NCBI GenBank assembly: GCA_951799425.1
Contig: OX637399.1
Span: 14,500,501-14,564,500, forward strand
From: Ilex aquifolium
Lineage: Eukaryota; Streptophyta; Magnoliopsida; Aquifoliales; Aquifoliaceae
Length of the DNA stretch: 64,000 nucleotides
Direction of reading: 5' to 3'
Shown here: piece after piece, positions 32,437 through 43,820 of the stretch
How the letters are laid out: each line of letters begins with the position of its first letter
How positions within the stretch are numbered: the first letter of the stretch is position 1
Translations under genes and position numbers: made by a program
Notes under the pieces: generated by a model
The model's input: the letters and a program-made list of their open reading frames with translations, nothing else
What the model was told of the DNA's origin: nothing
The model's database searches: none

Positions 32437-34170
32437 ATTACGAATCCCACCGATGTACCAAGGTCTTCTCCTCAAGGGAGTAGCCAAACTCATAGGGGAG
32501 GGATTTATGACTTAAGTGACCGGGAGGACTTACTTTCAAAAATTGCTAAATTATCTAGGAAGGTTGAGAGTCTTGAGGTCAATAGGAGGCATGAGGTGTC
32601 ACAAGTGTCAAAGGCCGAGGAGTTTTGCTCAATATGTGAGAATGTGGAGCATTCCACGTCGGAGTGCCCCAACATTCCGGCGCTTAAGGAAGCATATCAC
32701 GAGCAAGTCCATGCATTTAACCAAACAAGGCAATCATTCTCCCCTCACTCAAACACGTATAATCCGGGTTGGAGCAATCACCCTAATTTTAGTTGGAGAA
32801 ATGAGATTCCCACTCCTCATGGCTCAAATGCACATACACCTCCCGTGCCTCCTAAGCAAGGTCAATACCAAAATCAATACCAAGGCCAAGGGCAAACGTC
32901 TAGCTCCCAATACCCTCAGACTAATCCGCAAGGGTATTTGACAAACCTGCCACCATAAATTTTTTCTCTAAGTCCACCTTCACAAATTTTTTCTCAAGGA
33001 TCGTCCAATCCATCCACATACCAACCTCCTCACAAAAGGAATTTGGAGGATATGTTCCATTCCTTCATTCAAAGCCAAACCGCCATCAATAACCAAAATG
33101 CCACAGCCATCAATGATATAAGAGCCCAACTCACAAAGTTGACAAACTCCATAGGGGCATCTCAACAAGAAAATGGGAAGTTCCCCGCTCAACCACAAGA
33201 GAACCCTAGGGGTCAACACGTTGTTGAATCATCGGAGCCTTCGAGAGAGAGTTTCGAGCAACTCAAAGCTGTCACCACCCTCCGTAGTGGCAAAGAAATT
33301 GACAAAACCATTTTGCCAACGGTCTCACCCAAGACCACATTGCCAAAAGGAAAAGATATATTGGTTGACGCCGACAAGGTTGAGGTGAGTGAAGAGATAG
33401 AAAGAGAGGTTGTTGAGAAAGAAAAATTGATTGATGATTGTGTGCTTATTCCTCCTACGTCTGCCCGTTTCCCGAGTCGTTTGAAGCCACATGTCAAGGT
33501 GGCTAATTACACTGATATCTTGGAAATGATTAAGCAGGTGAAGATTAACATTCCACTCCTCGACGCCATCAAGCAAATCCCATCTTGTGCTAAAATTTTG
33601 AAGGATCTATGCACGGTGAAAAGGAGATTGAATATCCACAAGAAGGCATTCCTCACAGAACAAGTGAGCTTAATATTGAGGACCAACACTCCTCCCAAAT
33701 TCAAAGACCCCGGTTATCCAACCATAGCCATCACCATTGGAAATTGTCGAGTGGAGCAAGCACTCCTCGATTTGGGGGCAAGTGTGAATCTTCTTCCCTT
33801 CTCGGTGTATCAACAACTTCAGCTTGAGGAGTTGAAGCCCACCTCAATCACGCTTCAATTGGTGGATCGTAGTATCCGTACACCAAGGGGAGTAGTTGAG
33901 GATGTCTTAGTTCAAATTGATAAATTTTACTTCCCTGTCGATTTCATTGTGCTTGATACACACCCTGTTACAAACCTTAGCTCCCAAATTCCCGTAATAC
34001 TTGGAAGACCCTTCCTTGCTACATCTAATGCCGTGATAAATTGTAGGAACGGTCTAATGAAGTTGGCATTTGGGAATATGACAATGGAGCTCAATGTATT
34101 CAACTTGGCAAAGCAACCATGTGATAATGAGGAAGTAAGGGAGGTAAATAGAATCGACACTTGGAGCTGA
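32437..34170 (+). pseudogene. gag-pol: C-terminal Gag and protease of RE4, after the RE5 interruption
   Basis: In register with 17292-18088 after removing RE5. It has a coiled-coil-like stretch (LLSKIAKLSRKVESLEVNRR), an intact CCHC knuckle (CSICENVEHSTSEC), a Gln/Pro-rich linker, an in-frame TAA at 32956, and then QPPHKRNLEDMFHSFIQSQ. The protease block follows, with [19 protein letters not shown] and [19 protein letters not shown]. The frame ends at 34168 by a shift before the RT section. The protease motif itself is intact. Confidence 0.88.
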
Positions 34171-34202
34171 AGGGGATGTTGAAATTTAAGGAAGAATGAA
34201 TT

Positions 34203-35709
34203 GTGGATCTTGAGAATTATGATGAGCAAGAGGAGGTAGAAGATTTGAAAGGGATGGAAAGGTGGATCCCAACATTCGAGGAGTTACCCCGTCGAGAAAA
34301 GAAAATTTTTCCGTCGGATGAACAAAAGCCCAACTTGGAGTTGAAGCCCTTGCCCTCCCATTTGAAGTATGCCTATCTTGGGGAAGGTGAAACATTTTCA
34401 GTGGTCATTAGCTCTACAATGAACATGGAACAAGAAAAAGAACTCTTGGAGGTATTGAGAAAGCATAACGGAGCAATTGGGTGGACCATTGCGGATATCA
34501 AGGGGATAAGCCCTCTCATTTGCACCCACCGCATATATCTTGAGGAGGATTCCAAACCTTCCCAACAACCACAAAGACAGTTGAATCCCATCATGAAGGA
34601 GGTGGTGAGGGATGAGGTTCTGAAACTACTTGATGTGGGGATCATCTTTTCAATTGCCGATAGTAAGTGGGTTAGTTGAGAATGATGAGAATGAGCTTAT
34701 ACCTACAAGAGTGATCACCGGATGGAGGGTGTGCATTGATTACTGGAAGCTGATCGCTTGCACAAGAAAAGACCACTTCCCATTGCCATTCCTCGATCAA
34801 GTTCTAGAACGAGTAGCGGGTCATCTATTCTACTGCTTTTTAGATGGATACTCCGGCTACAATCAGATCGAGATTGCTTTGGAGGATCAAGAGAAGACCA
34901 CCTTCACGTGCCCCTATGGTACCTTTGCCTACCGCCGCATGCCATTTGGACTGTGCAATGCTCCGGGGACTTTTCAACGCTGTATGATGGGGATTTTCAG
35001 TGACATGGTGGAAAAGATAGTGGAGGTCTTTATGGATAAATTTTTTGTGTTTGGAGATTCATTCGAGGGATGTTTGGCAAACTTGGAGAAAGTTCTAACA
35101 GTATGTGAGGAGAATAATCTAGTCTTGAATTGGGAAAAGTGTCACTTTATGGTGACGGAAGGAATTGTGCTTGGCCATATAGTTTCGGCAAGGGTTATTG
35201 AAGTCGACAAATCCAAGGTGGAGGCCATCTCCAACCTCCCCACGTCAAGAGCCATCAAAGGCATCCGGTCATTTTTGGGCCATGCGGGGTTTTATCGTCG
35301 ATTCATAAAGAATTTCAGTGCATTGGCCCGACCCTTGACCAACCTGATGTCCAAGGAGGTCCCATTCGAGTGGTCGGATGATTGTGAGGCATCCTTTAAA
35401 AAACATAAAAGCATGCTAGTCACACCTCCGATCATGCGACCACCTAATTGGGATCTACCTTTTAAGCTCATGTGCGACACGAGTGATTACGCGGTCGGTG
35501 CAGTGCTCGGTCAAAGGGAGGAAAATAAATCGTATGTGATACACTATGCTAGCAAAATACTGAATGAGGCTCAGATGAATTACACTACCACCGAGAAAGA
35601 GTTGCTAGCAGTAGTGTTTGCCTTAGATAAATTTCGTTCTTACATCATTAGTTCACCTATTGTTGTCTTTACTGATCACTCTGCTTTGAAATATTTGTTG
35701 TCTAAGTAG
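34203..35709 (+). pseudogene. pol: Reverse transcriptase and RNase H of RE4
   Basis: 34203-34679 is in a different frame from the protease section. A deletion of about 40 bp at 34677 removes the block equivalent to [13 protein letters not shown] of RE5. The frame continues as ENDENELIPTRVITGWRVCI. The catalytic box is FMDKF instead of FMDDF, so a catalytic aspartate is lost. RNase H ([16 protein letters not shown]) is readable and ends at a TAG (35707) after YLLSK. It is inactive. Confidence 0.9.
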
Positions 35710-37209
35710 GATGCAAAACCGAGACTCATTAGGTGGATACTTCTCCTACAAGAGTTCAACTTGACAATCAAGGACAAGAAAGGAGTTGAGAACGTGGTGG
35801 CTGATCATTTATCCCAGCTTGTGGTGCAAAAGGCCGATGAGCACATTCCTATCCCTGACTTTTTCCCTGACGCGCATTTGCTTTCAATTCATTCTGTATG
35901 TCCTTGGTATGCTGATATATGTAACTATCTTGCAATAGGACAGATACCACCACAATGGAGCCCAGAAGATCGAAGACGATTTATGGCAGATGTGAAGTAC
36001 TTCTACTTCGACAACCTGTACCTATTCAAGTATTGTCCCGACAAAGTCATGATAAGATGTGTACCTGAGAATGAACAACGGGATGTCCTTGCATTTTTCC
36101 ATTTACAAGCATGCGGTAGACATTTTTCAGCAAAAAAGACTTCCGCTAAAATTCTCCAATCAGGTTTTTACTGGCCCTCTCTTATCAAAGATTCTGTTTC
36201 GTTTTGTAAGGGATGCAACAGATGCCAACGTTTGGGTAGTGTGACCCGAAGAAACATGATGCCTTTTTCCCCTGTGCTTGTCATAGAAATATTCGACTGT
36301 TGGGGCATCGACTTCGTGGGTCCTTTCCCTATGTCATTTGGTTATTTGTACATCCTCCTGGCAGTGGACTATGTGTCCAAGTGGGTGGAGGCTATCCCGA
36401 CCAAGACTAATGACCACCGGGTCGTAGTCAAGTTTCTCAAGGAGAACATCTTTTCGAGGTTTGGGATGCCTCGTGCAATAATAAGTGATGGTAGATCACA
36501 TTTCTGTAATAGGCCATTTGCATCTCTAATGTTCAAATATGGCATCACTCACAAAATATCCACTGTCTATCACCCACAAACAAATGGCCAAGCCGAGCTA
36601 CCCAATAGGGAGATCAAGAACATTCTAGAAAAAATGGTTAACCCAAATAGGAAGGATTGGTCCGATAGATTGACCGATGCCCTATGGGCATACCGCACTG
36701 TCTTTAATACTGTTTTGGGCATGTCTCCCTACCGGCTTGTCTATGGAAAGGCTTGCCACCTGCCAGTCAAAATGGAACACAAGGCCTATTGGGCCATTAA
36801 GACTTTAAATTTTAATTTGAGAATGGCCGGTGATCATAGGAAGTTAGAGCTGAATGAGTTGGAAGAGATTTGATGAGATGCGTATGAGAGCTCAAAAATA
36901 TCAAACGAACGGGCTAAAATCTTTCATGACAATTCCATCATACGGAAATCATTCGAGCCCGGACAAAAAGTGCTCTTATACAATTCTCGCCTCTCAATTT
37001 TCCAGGGAAAACTCTGATCCCGTTGGGATGGCCCCTATCTTGTCAAGGTGGCCTACCCCAACGGAGCTGTTGAGGTGACAAACCCTGAGAATGGCCAGAC
37101 ATTCAAGGTCAATGGCCAAAGACTTAAGCCATTCTTTGAGGGTTTTGAAGGGCAAGAAGTTGAGGAGGAGTTGACGGATCCTGTGTATCCGAATTTGCTG
37201 GAGGAGTAG
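35710..37209 (+). pseudogene. pol: Integrase of RE4
   Basis: An HHCC region ([10 protein letters not shown], then CKGCNRC) is followed by the core [18 protein letters not shown] and [11 protein letters not shown], so the three acidic residues persist. The C-terminal part has two adjacent TGA stops at 36871-36876, where relatives have Arg-Arg, and another TGA at about 37015 in GKL-stop-SRWDGP, where relatives have Arg. It ends at NLLEE (37209). All three stops fit CGA to TGA change at methylated CpG. Confidence 0.9.
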
Positions 37210-37432
37210 CTAATGTTTATGCTTTTTAGTGTACAATGCTTTTATTTACTTATGTTATTTTTATTCCATGTCACTTACTTTCTTTGGTTGTATAGTATTG
37301 ATCTTCTTAGTTTCAGATATTGGTGCTTTTGTCGAAACTCAATTGCGAGGTGTTCTCTAACCCTACCTATCTTTCTACTATCCTTCATTGCATATCATAT
37401 CTTTTTGTTGCATTCAGGACAATGCATGAATC

Positions 37433-37445
37433 AAGTTGGGGGGTG
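37433..37445 (+). promoter_or_regulatory. Internal polypurine tract-like site of RE4
   Basis: AAGTTGGGGGGTG follows GACAATGCATGAATC, about 225 bp after the pol stop. Confidence 0.5.
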
Positions 37446-38956
37446 AGGTGCATGCTACACCAATGTTTGTGGAATTTTTTTTTTTACACCAATGTTTTGG
37501 GAAATTTTTGTGGATAATACCAATTTTGGGGGTGAAAATTGACCTTTCACATATTATATGGATTTTTGCTTACATTAGTGCAATTATGTAAAAATTTGAA
37601 AATTTTTGATGAAAAATATATGAATGTTGATCTATATTCCTTTATGAAGAGTGTGTGGATTAGATGATATATTGATCTTTGTTGTGAACTTTGAACACAT
37701 GAACATACTATGGAAATTGATCATATGCGTGAGTATCACATATGTATTAATTTTTTAACTCAACTGTATGTGACCTTTGAATGTGTAATTTCAGCAATTT
37801 ATAGATTGGATTCATGTTTTAGGCTTGACATAAGTAGTGGAGATGAGTAAGGACCCGTGAGAGCTTTAGTACCAATCCTTTTTGGAGGGAACTTACAATT
37901 ACTCAAATAACAATTTTTCAATGTCAAATTTGTTCATTAATCTCATTATGTTTGTCTTGGCTAGGCGCATTTGGGTAGTAGACTAATGTTGTCTTGTATG
38001 TGCAATGCCCTCCCATGTGTATCTGGAAGTGATCTTAGGCCATCTTTGAATATTTCGAGCCTTTGCCTTATTCTTGTGAAATATTATCCCTAGTGCCATG
38101 ATTGAGCCTAATTGAAATTCATTTCTATGCCACACATTTGACCAAGCCGATGAAAAAAAAAAAAGAGAAATATCTACCTTACGTTGGTTGTTCCTAAAAG
38201 CTGAAAATGAGTGATTGCAAAAATAAAGGAAGTGTGGTGTGGAAATTCGAGCAAGGGATGAATGGAAGTGAAACTCAAGGAGTTCATTAGAAAGAAAATG
38301 AAAATTCAAGAAAAGGAAGGAAAGGGGTGAGAAGAAGAAAGAATGATCAAAAAGAAAAAGAAAATGTTAAGGAAAATAAAGAAAAGAAATAAAGAGCGAG
38401 GTGAAGGTGTAAGAATGAAATGGAAAAAAAATCCCATAAAAAGGGAAGTGTCTTGAAATAAAAAGGCTTTCACTTGGAACAACACTATTTGTATCCTATG
38501 TCCTTCGTTTCTTTTACCTCAATATCACCCCAAGACCCCATTATAACCTTCGAAGTCCTAAGTGATCTAGTGAAGCATGGGAGATGCATAATTTCAAAAA
38601 AAATGATGAGTTAGTCTTACCACCCAATGCCCTAGTTTTCTTTTCATGAGATTATGCCAAAGTCGCTTCATTTTCATAACATGAACTTCATTTTTGGATT
38701 ACATGTGAGCATACTTTGTTTTGAGCACAAGATTTCATCTCACTTGTACATTGAATGCATCAAAAGTTTAAATCACTTTGCAATTTCAGTAATAATTTGG
38801 GCATGATGGTTCGGATTGTGGTTTATAAGTGGAGTACATTTTTGGGATGGAGTAGAGGTCGTAAGTAGTGTAGTAAAATGTCTAGGGAGGTCCTGAGTTG
38901 GAATGGAGTGGAGAGGTGTGCTCAGCAAGATTATTTTGGCAAACAAAGTAGAAGCG

Positions 38957-39070
38957 TACCGGTACCGCGTACCGGTACGGTTTGGCCTCTGGAGCATAGC
39001 GTACCGGTATGCAGTACCGGTACGGTTTTGCCTCTGGAGTTCAGGGTACCGGTACCTCGTACCGCTATGG
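38957..39070. repeat. Palindrome array, GTACCGGTAC type (RE4 spacer)
   Basis: Six or so copies (38957, 38970, about 39001, 39014, 39049 and a damaged one at about 39060), with linkers reading GGCCTCTGGAG and TTGCCTCTGGAG. The flanking words GTAGAAGC and GGTCTGCTG are shared with arrays in the RE4, RE6 and RE7 LTRs. Confidence 0.92.
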
Positions 39071-39340
39071 TCTGCTGAACCGAAAAAAAAAATTAGGGCT
39101 TTAAATTAATTTTTTTCGGGGAACCCTTCATTTTCCACCTCTAATTACAGCCCTAAACCACCCTCTCTCACTCAAAAACCTCCCAAGCCTCCAAATCCCC
39201 TCATCCCTCTTTCAAATCCAAATTCATCATTTCCTTAATCTTTGATTTTGTGCAATCCACGCCTGTGAAACCCTAAGTGCCGAATTTCCATAAGCTTCAT
39301 TCACCCCTATTGTTCTCCAATCTATTCAAAGGAACTCTAC

Positions 39341-40534
39341 ATGGCTCGTCATTTAGATGTTGTTCCTGAGGCCATAGACCCGATTGAGGGTATTTTCTTG
39401 ATCCTCTTTGCAATTCTCTCAATGGGGGCATTGTTGCATTGCATGGCCCGAACCAAACGACCTGGACCCAGTTCCTCTCCACCCGAGGATCCCACTAGCT
39501 GCAAGAGAAGCGGTGAACGGTCAAGCACAGACCCAAATGTGCAAAGGAAGAAGGCCAGGAACGAGGCATGACTCCAGTGGATTCAAGGGAGGAGTGTGAC
39601 TTGTGAGCGGCACCTTGATCACCTCTCACTGACCCCAATGCATGAGGTTGTGAAGATCATTGAGAGACATGGCATGAAATTTTGGTTTAAGCCTGTTGAT
39701 GGGTATAATTTTTCAATGTGTAGAGAATTCTACCAAACGCTTAGGGTGGTTGTGGTGGACGGTGTGGAAGTTTTGAGAGCAAATGTGCGGGGTAAAAGGT
39801 TCGAGGTGACCCCCGATGTCATTGACACTCTTCTTGGAGAATACGAGAGACCACCACCCTTCCCGCCTGTCTATCCCCACAATGTCACTAGAGCCAAGAG
39901 TTGAGAAGAGTTCGTGGCTCTAATGTATGAGGATCCCACTCAATTCAAGGGACGTTTTCAAAGTGGAGGGTTGAAGCACGTGTATGGGCTTCTGAATAAA
40001 CTCCTCCATTACAATCTGCTCCCAAGGGCTTCGGAGAAGAAGCCGAATATAGAGAAGTTAGCCCTATTAGATGTCGTCGTGTCAGGTAAAACGATCGACT
40101 TTGCACTCTTCATGTGGGAAATAATGAAAGATTTTGCTAAAACAATGAAGTCGATGACTAATTTGTCGTACGGGAATTTGGTAACTCGGATGTGCACGCA
40201 CTTCAAATAAAGGGCTACGTGTTTGACAAGCTCACTCTTCCCGAAACCGGGGCTATTGGCAAGGCCAATAGTAAGAAGAGAAAAGCAATGAGTAAGGGAG
40301 AGCGAACTAAGCCACTGGGTTCTGATGTTAAGGCTCCCGGACCATCCTCATCCACTGGGCCATCCACAGCTACACCAGCACGCTCAATCCCCCAGCGTCT
40401 GGATGCACTCGAAGCATCAATGCAGGGGATGACGGCCATGCTGAGAGAGATGTACATGCATACCTTCCCAAGGAGGCCCATCCCAGAAGGACCCACTCCA
40501 CAAGCTACTGTCCCTTCTGCACCTGTCCCCTCTG
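39341..40534 (+). pseudogene. 3' ORF of RE4, putative plant transposon protein-like
   Basis: It starts MARHLDVVPEAIDPIEG and carries a hydrophobic segment (about residues 18-36), then MARTKRPGPSSSPPEDPT. That is the usual beginning of such proteins, so an extra membrane-type leader precedes it. The conserved domain follows (CREFYQTLRVVVVDGVEVLR, then RGKRFEVTPDVIDTLLGEYE, then LKHVYGLLNKLLHYNLLP). In-frame TGA at 39569 and 39902 and a frameshift near 40207 break it. A Ser/Pro-rich tail is cut by LTR RE6 at 40535. Function is unknown. The position is that of env-like genes in some Athila elements, but I see no envelope-type cleavage site. Confidence 0.7.
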
Positions 40535-41309
40535 TGATGAGCACATAATATTGCATATTTGAAGGCCTCATTACATGCATTTTAACTAAACTTTTGCATT
40601 TAAGTACTTAGAGTTAGCCAAAGTTGTCAATAATGTTGAATTTTCGATGTTGCAGGTAATTATAGCATAAATGATGGATTTTAAAACCTTGCAACTATGT
40701 GTGGATGTGTGGTGAAGATATGGACACATTACATGAGGATTTGGAGGCTTAAAAGTGAAAGAAATCAAGGAAGTATTGGTGTTTGGTAACATAGGCATCA
40801 GCACCCACACCATTTTGTAGTAGTACCTCATTTTTCCTCATTTTTGACCATGATCCGCTCGAATCTGAAAAAGTGGAAAACACTAACGTTGTAGATCTGG
40901 ATGTCTTCTGTATTGTGTCATAATTTCAGCTCAATCAGACCGTTGGATCAAAAGTTATGATGATTCACGAAAACTGGTCCGCAGCAGAAACAATAACGAT
41001 ACGCAGTACCGGTACGGTTCTGCCTCTGGAATTCGGGGTACCGGTACTGTCTGCTGAGCAGCCCAAAACACCTGCAAACCATGCTCCACTTTCTTGGGGG
41101 TCCCACCATTGATTCCCCCAGTTGTCCCCTGACATCCCTTACACATTTACATGATTCCTACACCCTTGTGGAAGACTTTGAAGGCAATGGCATTAATGGA
41201 GATGGGAGAGAAGGGGGCAGCCAGGAGAGTTGCAGGCTAGGCTTGTCTTAGCCTGTGCAATGCATCAACTCAGCCTCCTATGGATGGGAGGCTTAGCACA
41301 CGGGCTAGG
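40535..41309 (+). mobile_element. RE6: 5' part of an Athila-like LTR, cut by RE7
   Basis: It starts TGATGAGCACATAATATTG and follows the RE7 and RE3 LTRs closely until it stops abruptly at the TG start of RE7. It is not the 3' LTR of RE4, because it diverges from that 5' LTR after the first 30 bases and no purine tract precedes it. The flanking CTCTG (40530-40534) is the presumed target sequence. Confidence 0.75.
41006..41047. repeat. Palindrome pair, GTACCGGTAC type (RE6 LTR)
   Basis: Copies at 41006-41015 and 41038-41047, separated by a TGCCTCTGGAATTCGGG linker. Confidence 0.9.
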
Positions 41310-43163
41310 TGATGAGCACAAAATATTGTATATTTCAAGGCCTCATTACATGCATTTTAACTCAACTTTTGCATGTAAGTACTTAGAGTTAGCCGATTTT
41401 ATGAATAATGTTGAATTCTCGATATTACATGTTTTTATAGCTTAAATCATGTATTTTAGGACCTTGCAACTATGTTGGATGTGTGGTGAGGGCATGGACA
41501 CATTACATGAAGATTTGGAGGCTTAAAAGTGAAGAAATCAAGGAGGTATTGGTGTTTGGTAACAAAGGCGCCAGCAGCCACACCACTGGGTTGAAGAGCC
41601 TCGGTTGTACTCCATTTTTACCATGATCCACTTCGAATCTGAAAAAGTTCAAAACATGAAAGTTGTAGATCTGGATGTTTTATGTATTGTGTCAAAATTT
41701 CAGCTCAATACAACGGTTGGATCAAAAGTTATACCGATTCTACGAAAAGTGGTCCGGAGTAGAAAACAGTACCGGTATTGCGTACCGGTACTTCGAACTC
41801 CAGAAGGTTTAGAGTACTGGTACACAGTACCGGTACGCTCCCAGAACAGCCCAGAACACCTGCAAACTCTTCTCCACTTGCTTGGGGGTCCACCAATGAT
41901 TCTCCCACTTGCCCCCAACATTTCCTTGCACATCTCCATGCCTCTCTTACACATTTTGAAGACTTTTAAAGCTTGGCATTAAAGGAGGATGGGAGAGAAG
42001 GGGGCTGCTCAGTGAGTTGCAGGCTAGCTCTTCCTTAGCCTGTCAAGAGCCATCATTCAACCTCCCATTGATGGGAGGCCTGCACACAGCTAGGGGGGAC
42101 CACCATGCACGAAAATTGAAGGCTAACTCTCCATGATATTCAGCATTTTACACATTGTATTGAGGGTGGCTACCTAAGCTTAGGAGTAGTCTTGGCTCAA
42201 TGAAGAAGATGATGAATAGTGCTATAGAGATAAAATTCATGTTTTTGCATTTTCTTCTCCCATTTCATTGCAGTAAGTTGTAGTTCCCTTGTAATCTTTA
42301 TTTCCTGCATTGTAATCTCTTTTATTTCAAGAATATTGCAAGTTTAATTATATGATCTTCATTTCACCATTGTTGTGTTAAGCTTTCTTCATTTCTTAGT
42401 TTTAAAATGGGTATTGAATATTTTTCTTCTTAGTTTAAGTTTTCTTACATTCCTTTAAGTTTCATGCTTTATTTCTTTTACATGTCCCTTTACATATTGT
42501 ATGCCTTCCTTCAAGTATGAGTAGCTAGATTTTTAGTTGGTTAATCCAAGGGAGACCTCCTCTTGGGTGTGCCATTTCAACTCATTTTCTTTCCTCCTCT
42601 CGGTGTACGATGGTTCGGTTTGACTGGGTTGGGGTGAGGACGTGGTTGTGAGTCTTTGATATCCCGTAGGCATTGTCATGGGTTATGCTTGGATCCTCAC
42701 CTCCCTTTAGTCCCGAGCTTCCCACGAATCAATCGTTCATCTATGCACCATTGGGGGAAGGCTTGAGTTGATTTGGTATTCCCATTGGAATGACCTCTTC
42801 GGATTAACCAACACTTGTTTTTCTTGCATTTCCATTCACAAACACAACCAAAAAACTCAAACAAAAGATTTTTCACTTTATTTACCTTTTGCAAAATCAC
42901 CTTCACACAACTTGAACTTTCCTTCCCTTAGGAGACGACCTTGGAATACTTTTCCAAGTAAAACACCGACACACAAAAGACTCTTTGCGATTGGGGAGCA
43001 CTTTTGTTCACACACCCGCATTTCATTTCACATTTTGTTCATTCCATTTTCCACCAATCCGTTGTTGCCTAATCTCTTGCATCACCCCGAGGGAGAATGA
43101 CACTCCCTTTCACACATAAGCCATATACACATGTCAAATGGTGATGTTTAGGGGTTAGGAATA
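41310..43163 (+). repeat. 5' LTR of RE7, left part (right part 62724-62743)
   Basis: It starts TGATGAGCACAAAATATTG. The right end CAATCAATCA at 62734-62743 completes it, 3 bp before the PBS. It contains the shared LTR module (41620-41745) and a palindrome array. It is non-coding. Confidence 0.9.
41769..41836. repeat. Palindrome array, GTACCGGTAC type (RE7 LTR)
   Basis: Four copies at 41769 (one variant base), 41782, 41814 (GTACTGGTAC) and 41827. Confidence 0.9.
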
Positions 43164-43820
43164 TGTAACGCCCCAAAACACACCCTGGACGGCATTACAT
43201 TCTAAAACATTCACATCATGAGAGCACTAGAATAATCCATCAATAAATAAGACTTCATAAAGTCATCCATAAAATTTACAGCATTATCCCAAAAGAATAG
43301 ACCTATTTTGGCATTTACATTCCAAAAATCACATAATGTAGTGCAGCGGAAATAACAAAAGAAAACTAGACTTTACAAGGTTCAAAATGAATATCCTAGT
43401 TTAGTACAAAAAGGAAAGGAGGTCGCTCTATGCGTCCACCTCGGGGTCCACGTTCCCTTCTACGGGAGCTTCCCAATGTCCCGGCTCGTCAGTTCCGAGC
43501 TCCTCCTCTAAACAAAGACCTGAAATATGTTGTTTGTAGGGGGTGAGCACTAAGCTCTGTAGCAACATTCCTCCCAAACTCGAACAAGGTTTATAAAAGC
43601 ATATAAAATGGCCGGTCTCATTTCACAAATAACATATATAATCTTTGAAGTAAAATAGGGATATTTTTAAATAGATCTCAAGTTTAAGCCGTAACAATAA
43701 TCAAGTGAAAAGTTAAGGTAAATTTCATAACAATATACCATTTCCAACTTTGAGCCATTTAGGAAGGGCGCCTTCCGATGCATTGTCCCATACCAATCCA
43801 CCGGCCAAGGCGGTCCAATC

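Larger units (their letters stand above)
37210..39340 (+). other. RE4 spacer between pol and the 3' ORF
   Basis: Non-coding. An internal purine-tract site lies at 37433-37445, A/G-rich DNA at 38150-38450, and a palindrome array at 38957-39070. It is homologous to the RE2 and RE1 spacers, with a deletion near 38745 relative to RE2. Confidence 0.75.
15447..40534 (+). mobile_element. RE4: decayed Athila-like LTR retrotransposon, host of RE5
   Basis: The pieces are the 5' LTR (15447-17081), PBS, leader and gag N-terminus to 18088. Then comes RE5, and then RE4 resumes after the ATTAC duplication at 32442 with the rest of gag, protease, RT, RNase H and integrase (to 37209). A spacer and the 3' ORF follow, up to 40534, where LTR RE6 begins. 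The 3' LTR of RE4 is not in the window: RE6 does not match its 5' LTR beyond the first 30 bases or so. It contains at least six premature stops, a frameshift and a deletion. Confidence 0.88.

Noticed and set aside
40535-41309. 3' LTR of RE4
   Set aside because: Similarity to the RE4 5' LTR ends after about 30 bases, no purine tract precedes it, and it sits inside the tail of the 3' ORF. It is a separate inserted LTR.
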